Shown here: in pieces, positions 1-8,937 of the stretch
Layout: each line of letters opens with the position of its first letter
Position numbering within the stretch: the first letter of the stretch is position 1
NCBI GenBank assembly: GCA_025359245.1
Contig: JANYGW010000173.1
Coordinates: forward strand, 1-64,000
DNA length: 64,000 nucleotides
Source of the DNA: Massilia sp.
Lineage (GTDB): Bacteria > Pseudomonadota > Gammaproteobacteria > Burkholderiales > Burkholderiaceae_D
Reading direction: 5' to 3'
Notes under the pieces: generated by a model
Databases searched by the model: none
What the model saw: the letters and a program-made list of their open reading frames with translations, nothing else
What the model was told of the DNA's origin: nothing
Position numbers and translations under genes: made by a program

Positions 1-227
1 AGATAGGTCAAGATGTCGATTGAATCCGCGACAATGACACCATTGTCGTCAATGACCGGTACCTGTCCATTTGGATTGAGCGACAGGAATCTTTCGCCTT
101 TCTGGGCATGCTTCCACAGATTAATCTCAATGATAATGAAGTCAAGACGAAGCAACGACAACATGAGCTCGACGCGATGCGAATGTCCGGAGAGCTCGAA
201 TCGGTACAATTTGATTGCTGATTTCAT
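1..227 (-). CDS. glutathione S-transferase family protein, N-terminal thioredoxin-like domain (runs off window start)
   Basis: Reverse-strand translation MKSAIKLYRFELSGHSHRVELMLSLLRLDFIIIEINLWKHAQKGERFLSLNPNGQVPVIDDNGVIVADSIDILTY matches the GST N-domain pattern (NPxGQVPVLxD, ES/DSxxI). Not in the ORF track because it is open at the edge. Confidence 0.85.
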   Translation of the reverse strand, partial: MKSAIKLYRFELSGHSHRVELMLSLLRLDFIIIEINLWKHAQKGERFLSLNPNGQVPVIDDNGVIVADSIDILTY

Positions 228-622
228 GGTCTAGTAGCGCAGGGAGCATAATTGAAATTCTTAACAGCGGTACGCCGGCTGTGTCGAATTCAAAAGATAG
301 TAGTTAAATAGATAAAAATCCACAATCGGCAATTTTCTATTCCAACATTAGAAAACTCAGGTACGCAATTGACGTACTTGCCGTAATGTGGTCCCGCACC
401 CTGGCGCCGGTTCCCAAGCCGTAGTTTGTGAAATTTTTCAATATCCACCGCGTCGCCATCTGGCTTGGCAGCGCGCCACTAAACGCGGAACGAAACATGG
501 ACACCGGACGACTAACTTGGTACTTAAACCGGAAGCGACAACGGTTACCTCAGTCTTTCGTCCTGGTCCAATGAGTAATTGTGTGCCAAGAAATTTCGTG
601 CACTGGAAAATTCAGGGCGAAT

Positions 623-886
623 TTATTTGCTTCCTTCGACCATAGCTAACTTTCCGCCCACCTTTTCACAGCTTCCTTTCGCCACATATTTCCATTCGGA
701 TGAAGAGTTGTCCGACTTCGCTTGGCCCGCGCATGAGTGCGCACCATTTGCATTGGCGCAATCATTTTGGCCAGCCTTGGCGACGCCAAAACATTTCTCT
801 TTCGGTCCGGTATCTGCATGCACTGATGATGCCGCGCAAGCAACAAGTACTGCCAATGAAGTAGCAATTAATGCACGTCGGTCCAT
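623..886 (-). CDS. DUF2282 / bufferin-type (BufA1-like) small exported Cys protein
   Basis: [24 protein letters not shown] signal peptide, then [51 protein letters not shown] with the four-Cys DUF2282 pattern. RBS-like aaggaa upstream of ATG at 886. Confidence 0.85.
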   Translation of the reverse strand: MDRRALIATSLAVLVACAASSVHADTGPKEKCFGVAKAGQNDCANANGAHSCAGQAKSDNSSSEWKYVAKGSCEKVGGKLAMVEGSK

Positions 887-925
887 GATAATTCCTTTCG
901 AGTTCAACTGATGAGTGGGGAGTCC

Positions 926-953
926 ACTATACCGCCGTCAATTAATTCGACAA
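926..953 (-). promoter_or_regulatory. putative sigma70-like promoter of the DUF2282 gene (TTGTCG-N16-TATAGT)
   Basis: Reverse strand ttgtcg-aattaattgacggcgg-tatagt, about 40 bp upstream of the ATG at 886. Confidence 0.4.
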
Positions 954-1287
954 ATACCACGCGGAGCAATTGAACATTTCGCTGAATGACGAGAATGATT
1001 CGAGCCGCTGTGGCCGTTCGGTCGCCGTGGTGCACCGGCGCTACCCGGTTGAGGGTATCGATCGATGTGCATATGTAGTCGGCGAATTCGATTGCGCTCT
1101 ATTTGTAATAAGTCGTGCCGCTCGGGCGACTGAGGGGCACGACGTGGCTTTGCCAGGTGTTTGAACCTAGTCGGGTCTGCTTCACGCGCGCACGCAAGAG
1201 CGCTCGTCGTGGCGTGGCGTGTTCGATTATATTAATAATTAATCAACGATCGCGGTCATGGTTTGCCAATTCATCGAAAAATAACTC

Positions 1288-1860
1288 ATGTTAAACAAAC
1301 AGTATTTCATGGATGCGAATACCAGTCGACGCTTCTTGCTCGCATTTGCGTCGCTCACCGTCGCCGCCGTAGTCGCGCAAACCGCCTATTCCGTGTGCCA
1401 GGACCGCATGCTCACGATTCAATCCGAACATGAGAGTGGACAAGTTGCGGTGCGCCTGCTGGAGGAGCATGCCAGTCAAACTTTGCATGACGCCGCAAGG
1501 CGCGTGGACACCTTGGTGCGCCTGCTTGGGAAAACAGATCTGCCAAATGGTCTGACGCAAGAGGTGTTGAATCGCGCTTTGCAAGTTGGCGAGCAAGACA
1601 ACCGCACGCTAAAGGCTATGCAGTTTTCGCCCCCCAATGCATTGCCATGGGTTACGTCAATTGACTATGCGGCATTCGAGGTTGATCAGGATAGCCGTGA
1701 CTATGTCGGATTCTTGAGGGGAAAGTCAGCGCTCCGAACTGAAGTGCTGGGACGGCCGTTCATGCGGTTCTATGATCAGCGATACGTCATGCCGTTGGCG
1801 CGCAATTTATACGATTTGCAGAATCATTACTTGGGTGTCCTGAGTACGGATAGCCGTTGG
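1288..1860 (+). pseudogene. truncated membrane sensor protein (N-terminal TM plus periplasmic sensor region only)
   Basis: MDANTSRRFLLAFASLTVAAVVAQTAYSV... periplasmic sensor-like region ending ...NHYLGVLSTDSRW. After this the frame reads antisense into the opposing histidine kinase fragment. Confidence 0.55.
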
Positions 1861-2344
1861 TCCTTATCCAGCGTCTCGTCCTTCAAAAGCAACGTCTCGA
1901 GATATCCCTGCATCGCCGTCAACGGCGTGCGCAAGTCGTGGGATGCGTTGCTGATGGACATCCGACGCGCGTGGTCGACACGTTCCAGGTGGTGAATTTG
2001 GTCAGCAATGCGTTGCGCCATATCGAAAAACACTTCCGTCAATCGATCAATTTCGTCACCGTTGCGATTGAATGGAGGGACACGAAGTTGTTCCGCATAC
2101 TGCCTTTCCTTGAAGTCCTCGACCGAATAGGTCAATTCTCTTAGCCGATTCGTCAAGACGCGAAACAGCAGCAAACCCGTCAGAAATGCGAAAGTGAGAC
2201 ACAAACCGATCATCAGGGTAACTAAGCGGAAGCTCTGCCCGCCAGACCAGAGTTCCCGCAGACTGAGTGGATTGCTACCATGGAGGGTAAGACGAACAGA
2301 AATAGTAGGACGGCGCCAAGCCGAACGTAGAGCGAGCGCATCAT
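1856..2344 (-). pseudogene. remnant sensor histidine kinase: TM1 start, HAMP and DHp (H-box) only; sensor domain and HATPase missing
   Basis: ATG at 2344 overlaps the stop of the response regulator (MMRSLYVRLGAVLLFLFVLPSM), then a frame change. The other frame gives LVTLMIGLCLTFAFLTGLLLFRVLTNRL...SNASHDLRTPLTAMQGYLETLLLKDETLDKDQ and ends at about 1856. Confidence 0.75.
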
Positions 2345-3054
2345 AAAATTCGCCGTGCTGCGTTATCGCGAAACTTATATCCGACACCCCAGACGGTTTG
2401 AATAAAATGCGGCTGCGCAGGATCGGGTTCAATTTTTGCGCGCAACCGATTGACATGAGAATTCACGGTATGCTCATAGCCTTGGTATGAAGGCCCCCAA
2501 AGCGATTGCAGGAGTTGCTCGCGGCTGTAAACACGACCAGGAGTGCGTGAAAAATGCAGTAGTAACTCAAATTCTTTTCCGGTTAGCAGGACAGTCTTGC
2601 CGCCAACCAAAATGTCCCGTTTTTCAACATCAATGCTCAAATGATCAATGATAATGGTCTTGGGGCGAACGGGGGGGCTCGCCATCGCATCGACGCGGCG
2701 AAACAATGCACGCACCCGAGCAACCAACTCCATGACGTTGAACGGTTTTGGTAAGTAGTCATCCGCGCCCATTTCCAAGCCAAGAATGCGGTCAGCTTCA
2801 TCCACACGCGCCGTCATCATGAGGATGGGTAAGAACGGATCCCGCCGGCGTACCCTGTCGCATATTTCTAAACCGTCCAAGCCCGGGAGACTGAGGTCCA
2901 GTATGAGCAAATCGAAATCCTGACTTTCCAATAGTTGCATCGCCATTAAGCCATCATTGCATAAGTGTATGTCGGCGCCAAAATCTTCGAGGTGAATCCT
3001 GACAAGTTCAGTTATGTCAATTTCATCTTCGACGATTAATATTTTCTTCGACAT
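2341..3054 (-). CDS. OmpR/PhoB family response regulator
   Basis: Receiver (ILIVEDEIDITELV, LILDLSLPGLDG, KPF) and winged-helix C-terminus (GKEFELLLHFSRTPGRVYSREQLL...TVWGVGYKF). Confidence 0.95.
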   Translation of the reverse strand: MSKKILIVEDEIDITELVRIHLEDFGADIHLCNDGLMAMQLLESQDFDLLILDLSLPGLDGLEICDRVRRRDPFLPILMMTARVDEADRILGLEMGADDYLPKPFNVMELVARVRALFRRVDAMASPPVRPKTIIIDHLSIDVEKRDILVGGKTVLLTGKEFELLLHFSRTPGRVYSREQLLQSLWGPSYQGYEHTVNSHVNRLRAKIEPDPAQPHFIQTVWGVGYKFRDNAARRIL

Positions 3055-3349
3055 GGTGGTAAATTAGAATTCGCTCTCAGGTAGTAAATCCAATCTCGCA
3101 GCGCACGTCAAAAGCCGATCTCCAAAGCACTCTTTTGCTGCTTGATGACATTTTATCGAAATGTGGTCGTTGCTACTACGTGCGGCAGGCGAAATTGACT
3201 CTTAATTGCCTTGGCGGGAAATGAGCTGCCGAGCATGGCATTGCCGAGATGTTGGTCAGGAAGAAATATAGCTGATCCTCCATGGAAGGATATCTAGCAT
3301 GGTTGTTTAATTGATACGTGGTCTGCAGTTGCTTGAGAAAAAAAGCAAA

Positions 3350-3375
3350 TAATTCTCTATAAAAATAGAGAATTA
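3350..3375. repeat. AT-rich perfect inverted repeat (11-bp arms, 4-nt loop)
   Basis: taattctctat-aaaa-atagagaatta. Confidence 0.7.
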
Positions 3376-4089
3376 AAATTCTTCTGGAGTATTAATTCGC
3401 GCCACAAATCATCACGTGAAATTAAGATCAATTCAATCCACGCGGAACAATTTTTTTATTTCTTGGTTTGATAACAAGTGTAATGCTATCCTTTACTCGT
3501 TAGAATTGTCGAATTTCGTAATTGAGAATTTCATTAAATGAATCGTCACGGTAATTGCAAGAAACTCCTGAGCTCTAATCGGGATAGCGAGGCGTGCAAG
3601 CTGAACAGAAATGGGCGTTCAGGTTTGAGTTGGGAGGCGCATTGCTTTCTGGATCGAACCGTTGTGTTGTGGAAGAATTTTTCGAAATGGACTCAGGTGA
3701 CGCGTAGATGTTGCGGCGCGGCGTACACGCCGGCATGCAGTCAGCGCAGGCCGGAAGCAAGAGGCTGAATAGATGCTAATGCGCCGGGCTTATTTTGCCG
3801 GCGACAGCTGCTGCAGCGCGGCGCCGGTCCCGACAGACATGGCCACGATACAATGCGCGCTGACTAGCGCGATCGACAATGCCTTGCGCTGCGCACTTGT
3901 ACTTGTCGATAGCGACCATTTTTTGGGGCAATACGCCAATACAGGCGGACCATGGCGTCACACGGGGAGCATGCGGCAGTCAGAAATTCCATCACGTCGC
4001 ACTGTCGAAATTTGCGTGTTCTTTCGCCAGAATCGAAGTCGAAACCGTTCAAACGCGCGACGACAAATCTCACAACGATGTTCTCTGTC

Positions 4090-4407
4090 TCAGGCGAAGA
4101 CATCGATTCTGCTGCCTTGCTGCGCGCTTGCGGATGCGGTCGGTGCCGCCTGCGTTGCGCCGCTGGGGCGTGCAGTCTGCCCGCTATCCGTCTCTGCGAT
4201 GCTCTGCCGTACTTGGCTAATGCGCGCGGCAATGGCTTGGATATCAGACTTTCCCTGCGACGTTTTAGCTGACGCGCAATTGACGCAGTCGGACAATTGT
4301 TGCTGAAAGCGCTGCAACTGTGCCTGCAAGGCGGCGGGCGATGGCTTACCGCCGGAATAGGCGGGCGCCCCTGCGGCGGCGGCAAGTGGTGTGATGGCTT
4401 GGGGCAC
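4090..4407 (-). CDS. hypothetical protein, FlxA-like coiled-coil type
   Basis: GTG start at 4407 preceded by acaggaggaacatcc (strong SD). Sequence ...LQAQLQRFQQQLSDCVNCASAKTSQGKSDIQAIAARISQVRQSIAE.... Confidence 0.6.
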   Translation of the reverse strand: MPQAITPLAAAAGAPAYSGGKPSPAALQAQLQRFQQQLSDCVNCASAKTSQGKSDIQAIAARISQVRQSIAETDSGQTARPSGATQAAPTASASAQQGSRIDVFA

Positions 4408-4453
4408 GGATGTTCCTCCTGTATGCGCCCGCTCTGCAAGCCGGGCGCTATGA

Positions 4454-4615
4454 TTATTTCTGCGATTCGTCTTTTTTCAATTCACACGTGCATCGGGCCG
4501 GTGCCGCAGATTGCTCCGTCGTCGGGCCGCTGTTGACTTCGCAGCTGTCGCTGGCATAGGATGCCGACTCGGTGCAGTGTGAGGCGCAGATGCCGAGCGA
4601 GACAGACGGATTCAT
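4454..4615 (-). CDS. putative 53-aa cysteine-rich protein (below the ORF-track length cutoff)
   Basis: ATG at 4615 to TAA at 4454: MNPSVSLGICASHCTESASYASDSCEVNSGPTTEQSAAPARCTCELKKDESQK. It has 5 Cys, GC-biased third positions, and lies between a promoter-like motif and the next gene on the same strand. Confidence 0.55.
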   Translation of the reverse strand: MNPSVSLGICASHCTESASYASDSCEVNSGPTTEQSAAPARCTCELKKDESQK

Positions 4616-4651
4616 GGTGCATTACCTGTTTATGGGGGACCTGGCAGTTAG

Positions 4652-4677
4652 TTCGCAGCAATCAATAAATTGGTTAC
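4652..4677 (-). promoter_or_regulatory. putative ECF (SigF-type) promoter GTAACC-N16-CGAA
   Basis: Reverse strand GTAACC aatttattgattgctg CGAA, ending 36 nt upstream of the ATG of the Cys-rich ORF. The motif is as recalled for Caulobacter SigF. Confidence 0.55.
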
Positions 4678-4740
4678 AGAGTAAGACGAATTTCTTTTCA
4701 GACTACAAATTTCGATTAAATGCTGTCACTAAGGGCGCCG

Positions 4741-5313
4741 ATGCAGCGAATAACCGAGGAGAGTGTCCTGCGCCATACGGAATTGCGTTTGCATGCGCTG
4801 TTTTTGCAGGGGCTCGACGGTGACGCACAGGCATATCGACATTTTCTGCAGGCGACAGCGCCGCATTTGCGCGCCTTCCTGCGGCGACGTCTGGGCAGCT
4901 GGCCGGACGAGGTCGAAGATCTGGTGCAGGAGTCGTTGCTGGCAATACACAATCAACGCCTGAGTTACGACACGGGCGTGCCGCTGACGGCGTGGATTTA
5001 CGCCATCGCCAAGTACAAACTGATCGACTGGCTGCGCCGGCATGGGCGGCGCGTCAGTCTGCTTGAGCCGCTGGTCGACGAGCATGCCTTGTTTTCCAGC
5101 GCCGATCAGGATGCTGGCGAAGCGCGCCGTGATGTGGCCAAGTTATTGGCGATGCTGCCCGCGAAGCAGCGCGATGCGATTATTTGTACCAAGCTCGAAG
5201 GTTGGTCCGTGCGAGAGACGGCCAGTGCTTTGCGAATGTCGGAGGCGGCCGTCAAGGTGTCTGTGCACCGCGGCTTGAAAACACTGGCGTCTAAACTCAA
5301 AGATAAGACATGA
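4741..5313 (+). CDS. ECF RNA polymerase sigma factor (SigF / ECF16-like)
   Basis: Region 2 (DEVEDLVQESLLAIHNQRLSYDTGVPLTAWIYAIAKYKLIDWLRR) and region 4 (LPAKQRDAIICTKLEGWSVRETASALRMSEAAVKVSVHRGLKTL). The following DUF1109 gene overlaps it. Confidence 0.9.
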   Translation: MQRITEESVLRHTELRLHALFLQGLDGDAQAYRHFLQATAPHLRAFLRRRLGSWPDEVEDLVQESLLAIHNQRLSYDTGVPLTAWIYAIAKYKLIDWLRRHGRRVSLLEPLVDEHALFSSADQDAGEARRDVAKLLAMLPAKQRDAIICTKLEGWSVRETASALRMSEAAVKVSVHRGLKTLASKLKDKT

Positions 5314-5951
5314 AAACAGATGACCTGATCGACATGCTGGCCAGCGGGCCGGATGTCGGCGTCGCCGCCCGTCCAGCCCTTGCCACCCTGTTTCCATTGT
5401 TGGGCGGCACGCTCGCCAGCGGCGTTATCATGCTGGCCGTTCTGGGCCTGCGCCCCGACTTGGACCAGGCGGCGATGCTGCCAACGTTCTGGATCAAGAT
5501 GGCGTTCTCCGTCGCGTTGGCATGGGGCGGCTGGCTAACGGCCAAGCGTTTATCCGCGCCGGGGGCGGACACGGCCTTGCTGCCGCTGTGGCTGGGTACG
5601 CCGGTATTACTGATGTGGTGTGTGGCCGCTGCGACCCTGCTGCAAGCGCCCACCGCAACACGCGCCGAGCTGTTCTGGGGTAACTCCTGGGTCTATTGTC
5701 CAGTGCTCATCACGCTGATCTCGTTGCCGATGTTTGGCGCCGCGCTGTGCGTCATGCGCGGCCGGGCACCGACACGTCTACGCCTGGCGGGGGCGGCCGC
5801 AGGGCTCGCCGCGGGTGCGGCAGCGGCAGCCGTGTATGGCTTGCACTGCCCGGAGATGAGCGCGGTATTCGTCGGTTTTTGGTATCTGTTGGGCATGCTG
5901 ATTCCTGCCGCGCTGGGCGCCTTGATTGGCCCTCGAATGCTGGCCTGGTAG
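5310..5951 (+). CDS. DUF1109 / NrsF-like membrane anti-sigma factor
   Basis: MKTDDLIDMLASGPDV... six-TM DUF1109 pattern (ALPLWLGTPVLLMWC, LHCPEMSAVFVGFWYLLGMLIPAALGALIGPRML). ATGA overlap with the sigma gene. Confidence 0.88.
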   Translation: MKTDDLIDMLASGPDVGVAARPALATLFPLLGGTLASGVIMLAVLGLRPDLDQAAMLPTFWIKMAFSVALAWGGWLTAKRLSAPGADTALLPLWLGTPVLLMWCVAAATLLQAPTATRAELFWGNSWVYCPVLITLISLPMFGAALCVMRGRAPTRLRLAGAAAGLAAGAAAAAVYGLHCPEMSAVFVGFWYLLGMLIPAALGALIGPRMLAW

Positions 5952-6225
5952 CCCAGGTGCGGTAAGGAACGGCGCTCATGCCGGGGCGTGCGCGTTGGCA
6001 GCGAGCTGGATCAGTCGGCCGATTCCGTATATCGCCGCGGTAGCGAGATCAACAAGTGAAAGCGCGGCGATGCGCCCAAGGTCCCCTTTCCGGCTCCTTT
6101 ATTCTTCCATTCCGGGGAAGAATCACTTGCGCGATTTGACTATTCTTCGATGAATCGCACGATTGTATAGTGCGTCCATGCGCTGGTTCAGCGCACTCGA
6201 AAATCAACGCTACCTGGAGAACTAT

Positions 6226-6771
6226 ATGAGCCGCATCGCCATTCCTTCCGTCGACGAATCCCCCGCAGCATCGAAGCCACTGCTCGACGCTGTTCTCAAA
6301 CAACTTGGCGTCGTTCCGAACTTGATGAAAATGGTCGGCAATAGCCCGGCTGCACTTGAGGGTTATTTGGCGTTGAACGGTGCCCTGGCCACAGGTGTTC
6401 TTGACGTGAAATTGCGCGAGCGGCTTGCGCTGGCCACCGCGGAATTTAACGGCTGCGACTACTGCCTGGCGGCGCACAGCTACCTGGGAACTAACCTGGC
6501 CAAACTGAGCGACGAAGAGATCGACGCCGCGCGCCGGATCGGTTCTGCCGATGCCAAGGCCAATGCGGCTCTTCGATTTGCTCATCGCGTCCTCGCCGCG
6601 CGTGGCCATGTCCATCACGAAGACCTGGCAGCGGTGCGGGCGGCAGGGTTCGACGATGCTGCCGTGGTCGAAATCGTTCTCAATGTCGCGCTCAATATGC
6701 TGACGAATTACATCAACAACGTTGCCCAAACCGACCTGGATTTCCCTGCCGCCGCCGAACTGGCAATGTGA
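6226..6771 (+). CDS. carboxymuconolactone decarboxylase / AhpD-like alkylhydroperoxidase family protein
   Basis: MSRIAIPSVDESPAASKPLLDAVLKQLGVVPNLMKMVGNSPAALEGYLALNGAL...REIxALATAEFNGCDYCLAAHSYLG with the CxxC..H motif. Confidence 0.92.
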   Translation: MSRIAIPSVDESPAASKPLLDAVLKQLGVVPNLMKMVGNSPAALEGYLALNGALATGVLDVKLRERLALATAEFNGCDYCLAAHSYLGTNLAKLSDEEIDAARRIGSADAKANAALRFAHRVLAARGHVHHEDLAAVRAAGFDDAAVVEIVLNVALNMLTNYINNVAQTDLDFPAAAELAM

Positions 6772-6951
6772 GAAAAGGGGCCAGTTGCCAAAACGGTTCT
6801 TCGCCGCTGCCGCATGTTAGTGCGATGAAGAAATGTGTGTCGCCGCGCCTGCGGCTGCTTGGCGATCTTAACCCTTGGCGGTGCGGGCTGAATGTATGTC
6901 CTGATGGCCAGGGCGATCTCGCCTTCGGCGAGCTCGATTTTGCACAACTAA

Positions 6952-7953
6952 ATGGGCAGTTCATACTTTCACTTGGACCATCAAATGCATTACAATTTCT
7001 CCCACAAGTTCCCGTTGTCAATGATCATTGCCGTAGTTGGATCCGTGCTGTACATGACGGCCTGTCCGGCATTTTGCTCGCCAAGCAGTGCCAGTGAACG
7101 CACTCTCGCGACAGACCATGTCCACTTCCAAAAACCGACTTCGGAACATCATCCATACACACTTTCATCCGTGTTTCGCAAGGGTATTGTGTATATCAAG
7201 ACCACCGTCAATGGTCATTCGGATGCATGGATGGTGCTTGACACAGGAACGACCGACTCCCTGATCGACTCGGAATATGCCAGGGCCATCGGCATCAAGC
7301 TGGCTCCGAAGTCCGAAGGAGCCACAGGGTTTGGTTCCATGGCCCCTGCGACCTTTACGACCGATACGGTGCGACTACGTGTAGGTGCAGCACCGGCAAG
7401 CGTGATAATTTTTGAATCGATCAGGCTGGAGGGGATGATCGGGCCTGATGGCATGCCCGCAGCCGGTCTGCTTGGTCACTCCTTCTTGGCCGGGAAGTCC
7501 ATCGTGATCGACTACAAGCGCGAGCAGGTATATTTCGAAAAGACGCCGCAACCGGCCAATCAGCGCGATGTCGCCATGACACTCAAGAATGGCATCCCCC
7601 TGATTAAAGTGAAAATTGCGGGCCAGTTAGTCAATTCCTTGATCGACACGGGAGGCACTTACGGCGTGATCATTACACCAAGCGCGGCCAAGGACCTTGG
7701 GATTGAGAGCCTCATGGCCGATGCAAAGCCGGCGGCGACGGTGGGACATGGCGGCGATCAACACATCATGATTGGGAAGGCGCCCCCTTTTATGATCGGA
7801 ATCCTCGCGGTGCATGACCTGCGCGCCGCATATACGACATTCGGTACGGCGACCAATACGATAGGCGCGGGCGTATCAATTGGCATCGGCCTTCTCAAGA
7901 AATATAAGGTAACGCTGAACTACGCGGCCAATACCGTTCGATTTGAACCGTAA
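6952..7953 (+). CDS. retropepsin-like aspartyl protease with two D-T-G lobes
   Basis: VLDTGTTDSLIDSEYARAIGIKL and SLIDTGGTYGVIITPSAAKDLGI in one exported polypeptide. The start codon is uncertain (an internal Met near 7021 is possible). Confidence 0.8.
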   Translation: MGSSYFHLDHQMHYNFSHKFPLSMIIAVVGSVLYMTACPAFCSPSSASERTLATDHVHFQKPTSEHHPYTLSSVFRKGIVYIKTTVNGHSDAWMVLDTGTTDSLIDSEYARAIGIKLAPKSEGATGFGSMAPATFTTDTVRLRVGAAPASVIIFESIRLEGMIGPDGMPAAGLLGHSFLAGKSIVIDYKREQVYFEKTPQPANQRDVAMTLKNGIPLIKVKIAGQLVNSLIDTGGTYGVIITPSAAKDLGIESLMADAKPAATVGHGGDQHIMIGKAPPFMIGILAVHDLRAAYTTFGTATNTIGAGVSIGIGLLKKYKVTLNYAANTVRFEP

Positions 7954-8037
7954 GACGCGGAGCCGGACGCAAATCGATCTCATCAGGCGATGGTAATTAC
8001 CTGTCGCGAATTATTGAAATACCACCCGGGATGAGCG

Positions 8038-8937
8038 ATGGATCGATTGTATTTAATGACAGTGTTCGTGGCCGTCGCAGAGCAGGAAAGCTTTACCGGT
8101 GCCGCGCGTCAACTCGGCATCTCGCCGCCGGCAGTTACCCGGGCCGTAGCGGCGTTGGAGGAACACCTCAGCGTCAAACTGTTGACCCGGACCACGCGCT
8201 ACGTGCATGTGACCGACGTTGGCCAGCGCTATCTAAGTGATGCGCGGCGTATCATCGACGCGGCCGACGAGGCCGACGAGGCCGCCGCCGGCGTCAATGC
8301 GATCCCCAGTGGCTTGCTGACTGTCACGGCGCCTGTGCTGTTCGGCTCGATGTACGTGGTGCCCGGCATTGTCGACTATCTTGAGAAGTTTCCCAAGACG
8401 GAGGTGAGCGGCCTGTTTCTTGACCGGGTCGTCAACATGATGGAAGAGGGTGTCGATGTCGGCATTCGTATCGGGGAGCTGGGCGATTCGAGTTATCGTG
8501 CCTTGCGGGTGGGCCAGGTGCGCCGCGTGGTGTGCGCGTCACCAGCTTACTTGAGCGAACACGGCGTCCCGACCGAGCCGGGTGAGCTGCAGGGCAGGTC
8601 CCTGATCGGAGCCCGCAGCCTGGGTGTCGGCGGCGAATGGCGCTTCCAGCGCGATGGCAAGCCGTTGGCCGTCCAGGTCAAGCCGCGCCTGACCGTCACC
8701 AGTAATGATGCCGCGATCAAAGCCGCAGCGCGTGGCATTGGGCTCACGCGTGTGATGTCGTACCAGGTCGCGCCCTTGCTGCTTTCCGGCACACTCCAGA
8801 TTGTCCTTGCCGAATTCGAGACGGTGCCCGTGCCGATCCATATCCTGCATCGCGAAGGGCGCAACGCATCGGCAAAAATCCGCACTTTCGTGGACCTGAT
8901 GGCGGCCCATTTGCGTGCCGATCCCTCGCTGGCATAG
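8038..8937 (+). CDS. LysR family transcriptional regulator
   Basis: MDRLYLMTVFVAVAEQESFTGAARQLGISPPAVTRAVAALEEHLSVKLLTRTTRYVHVTDVG. Confidence 0.95.
   Translation: MDRLYLMTVFVAVAEQESFTGAARQLGISPPAVTRAVAALEEHLSVKLLTRTTRYVHVTDVGQRYLSDARRIIDAADEADEAAAGVNAIPSGLLTVTAPVLFGSMYVVPGIVDYLEKFPKTEVSGLFLDRVVNMMEEGVDVGIRIGELGDSSYRALRVGQVRRVVCASPAYLSEHGVPTEPGELQGRSLIGARSLGVGGEWRFQRDGKPLAVQVKPRLTVTSNDAAIKAAARGIGLTRVMSYQVAPLLLSGTLQIVLAEFETVPVPIHILHREGRNASAKIRTFVDLMAAHLRADPSLA

Noticed and set aside
926-953. SigF-type GTAACC-N16-CGAA control of the DUF2282 gene
   Set aside because: Looked for it specifically; a CGAA is present but no GTAACC at 16 bp, so a direct regulatory link to the nearby ECF sigma is not supported by sequence.
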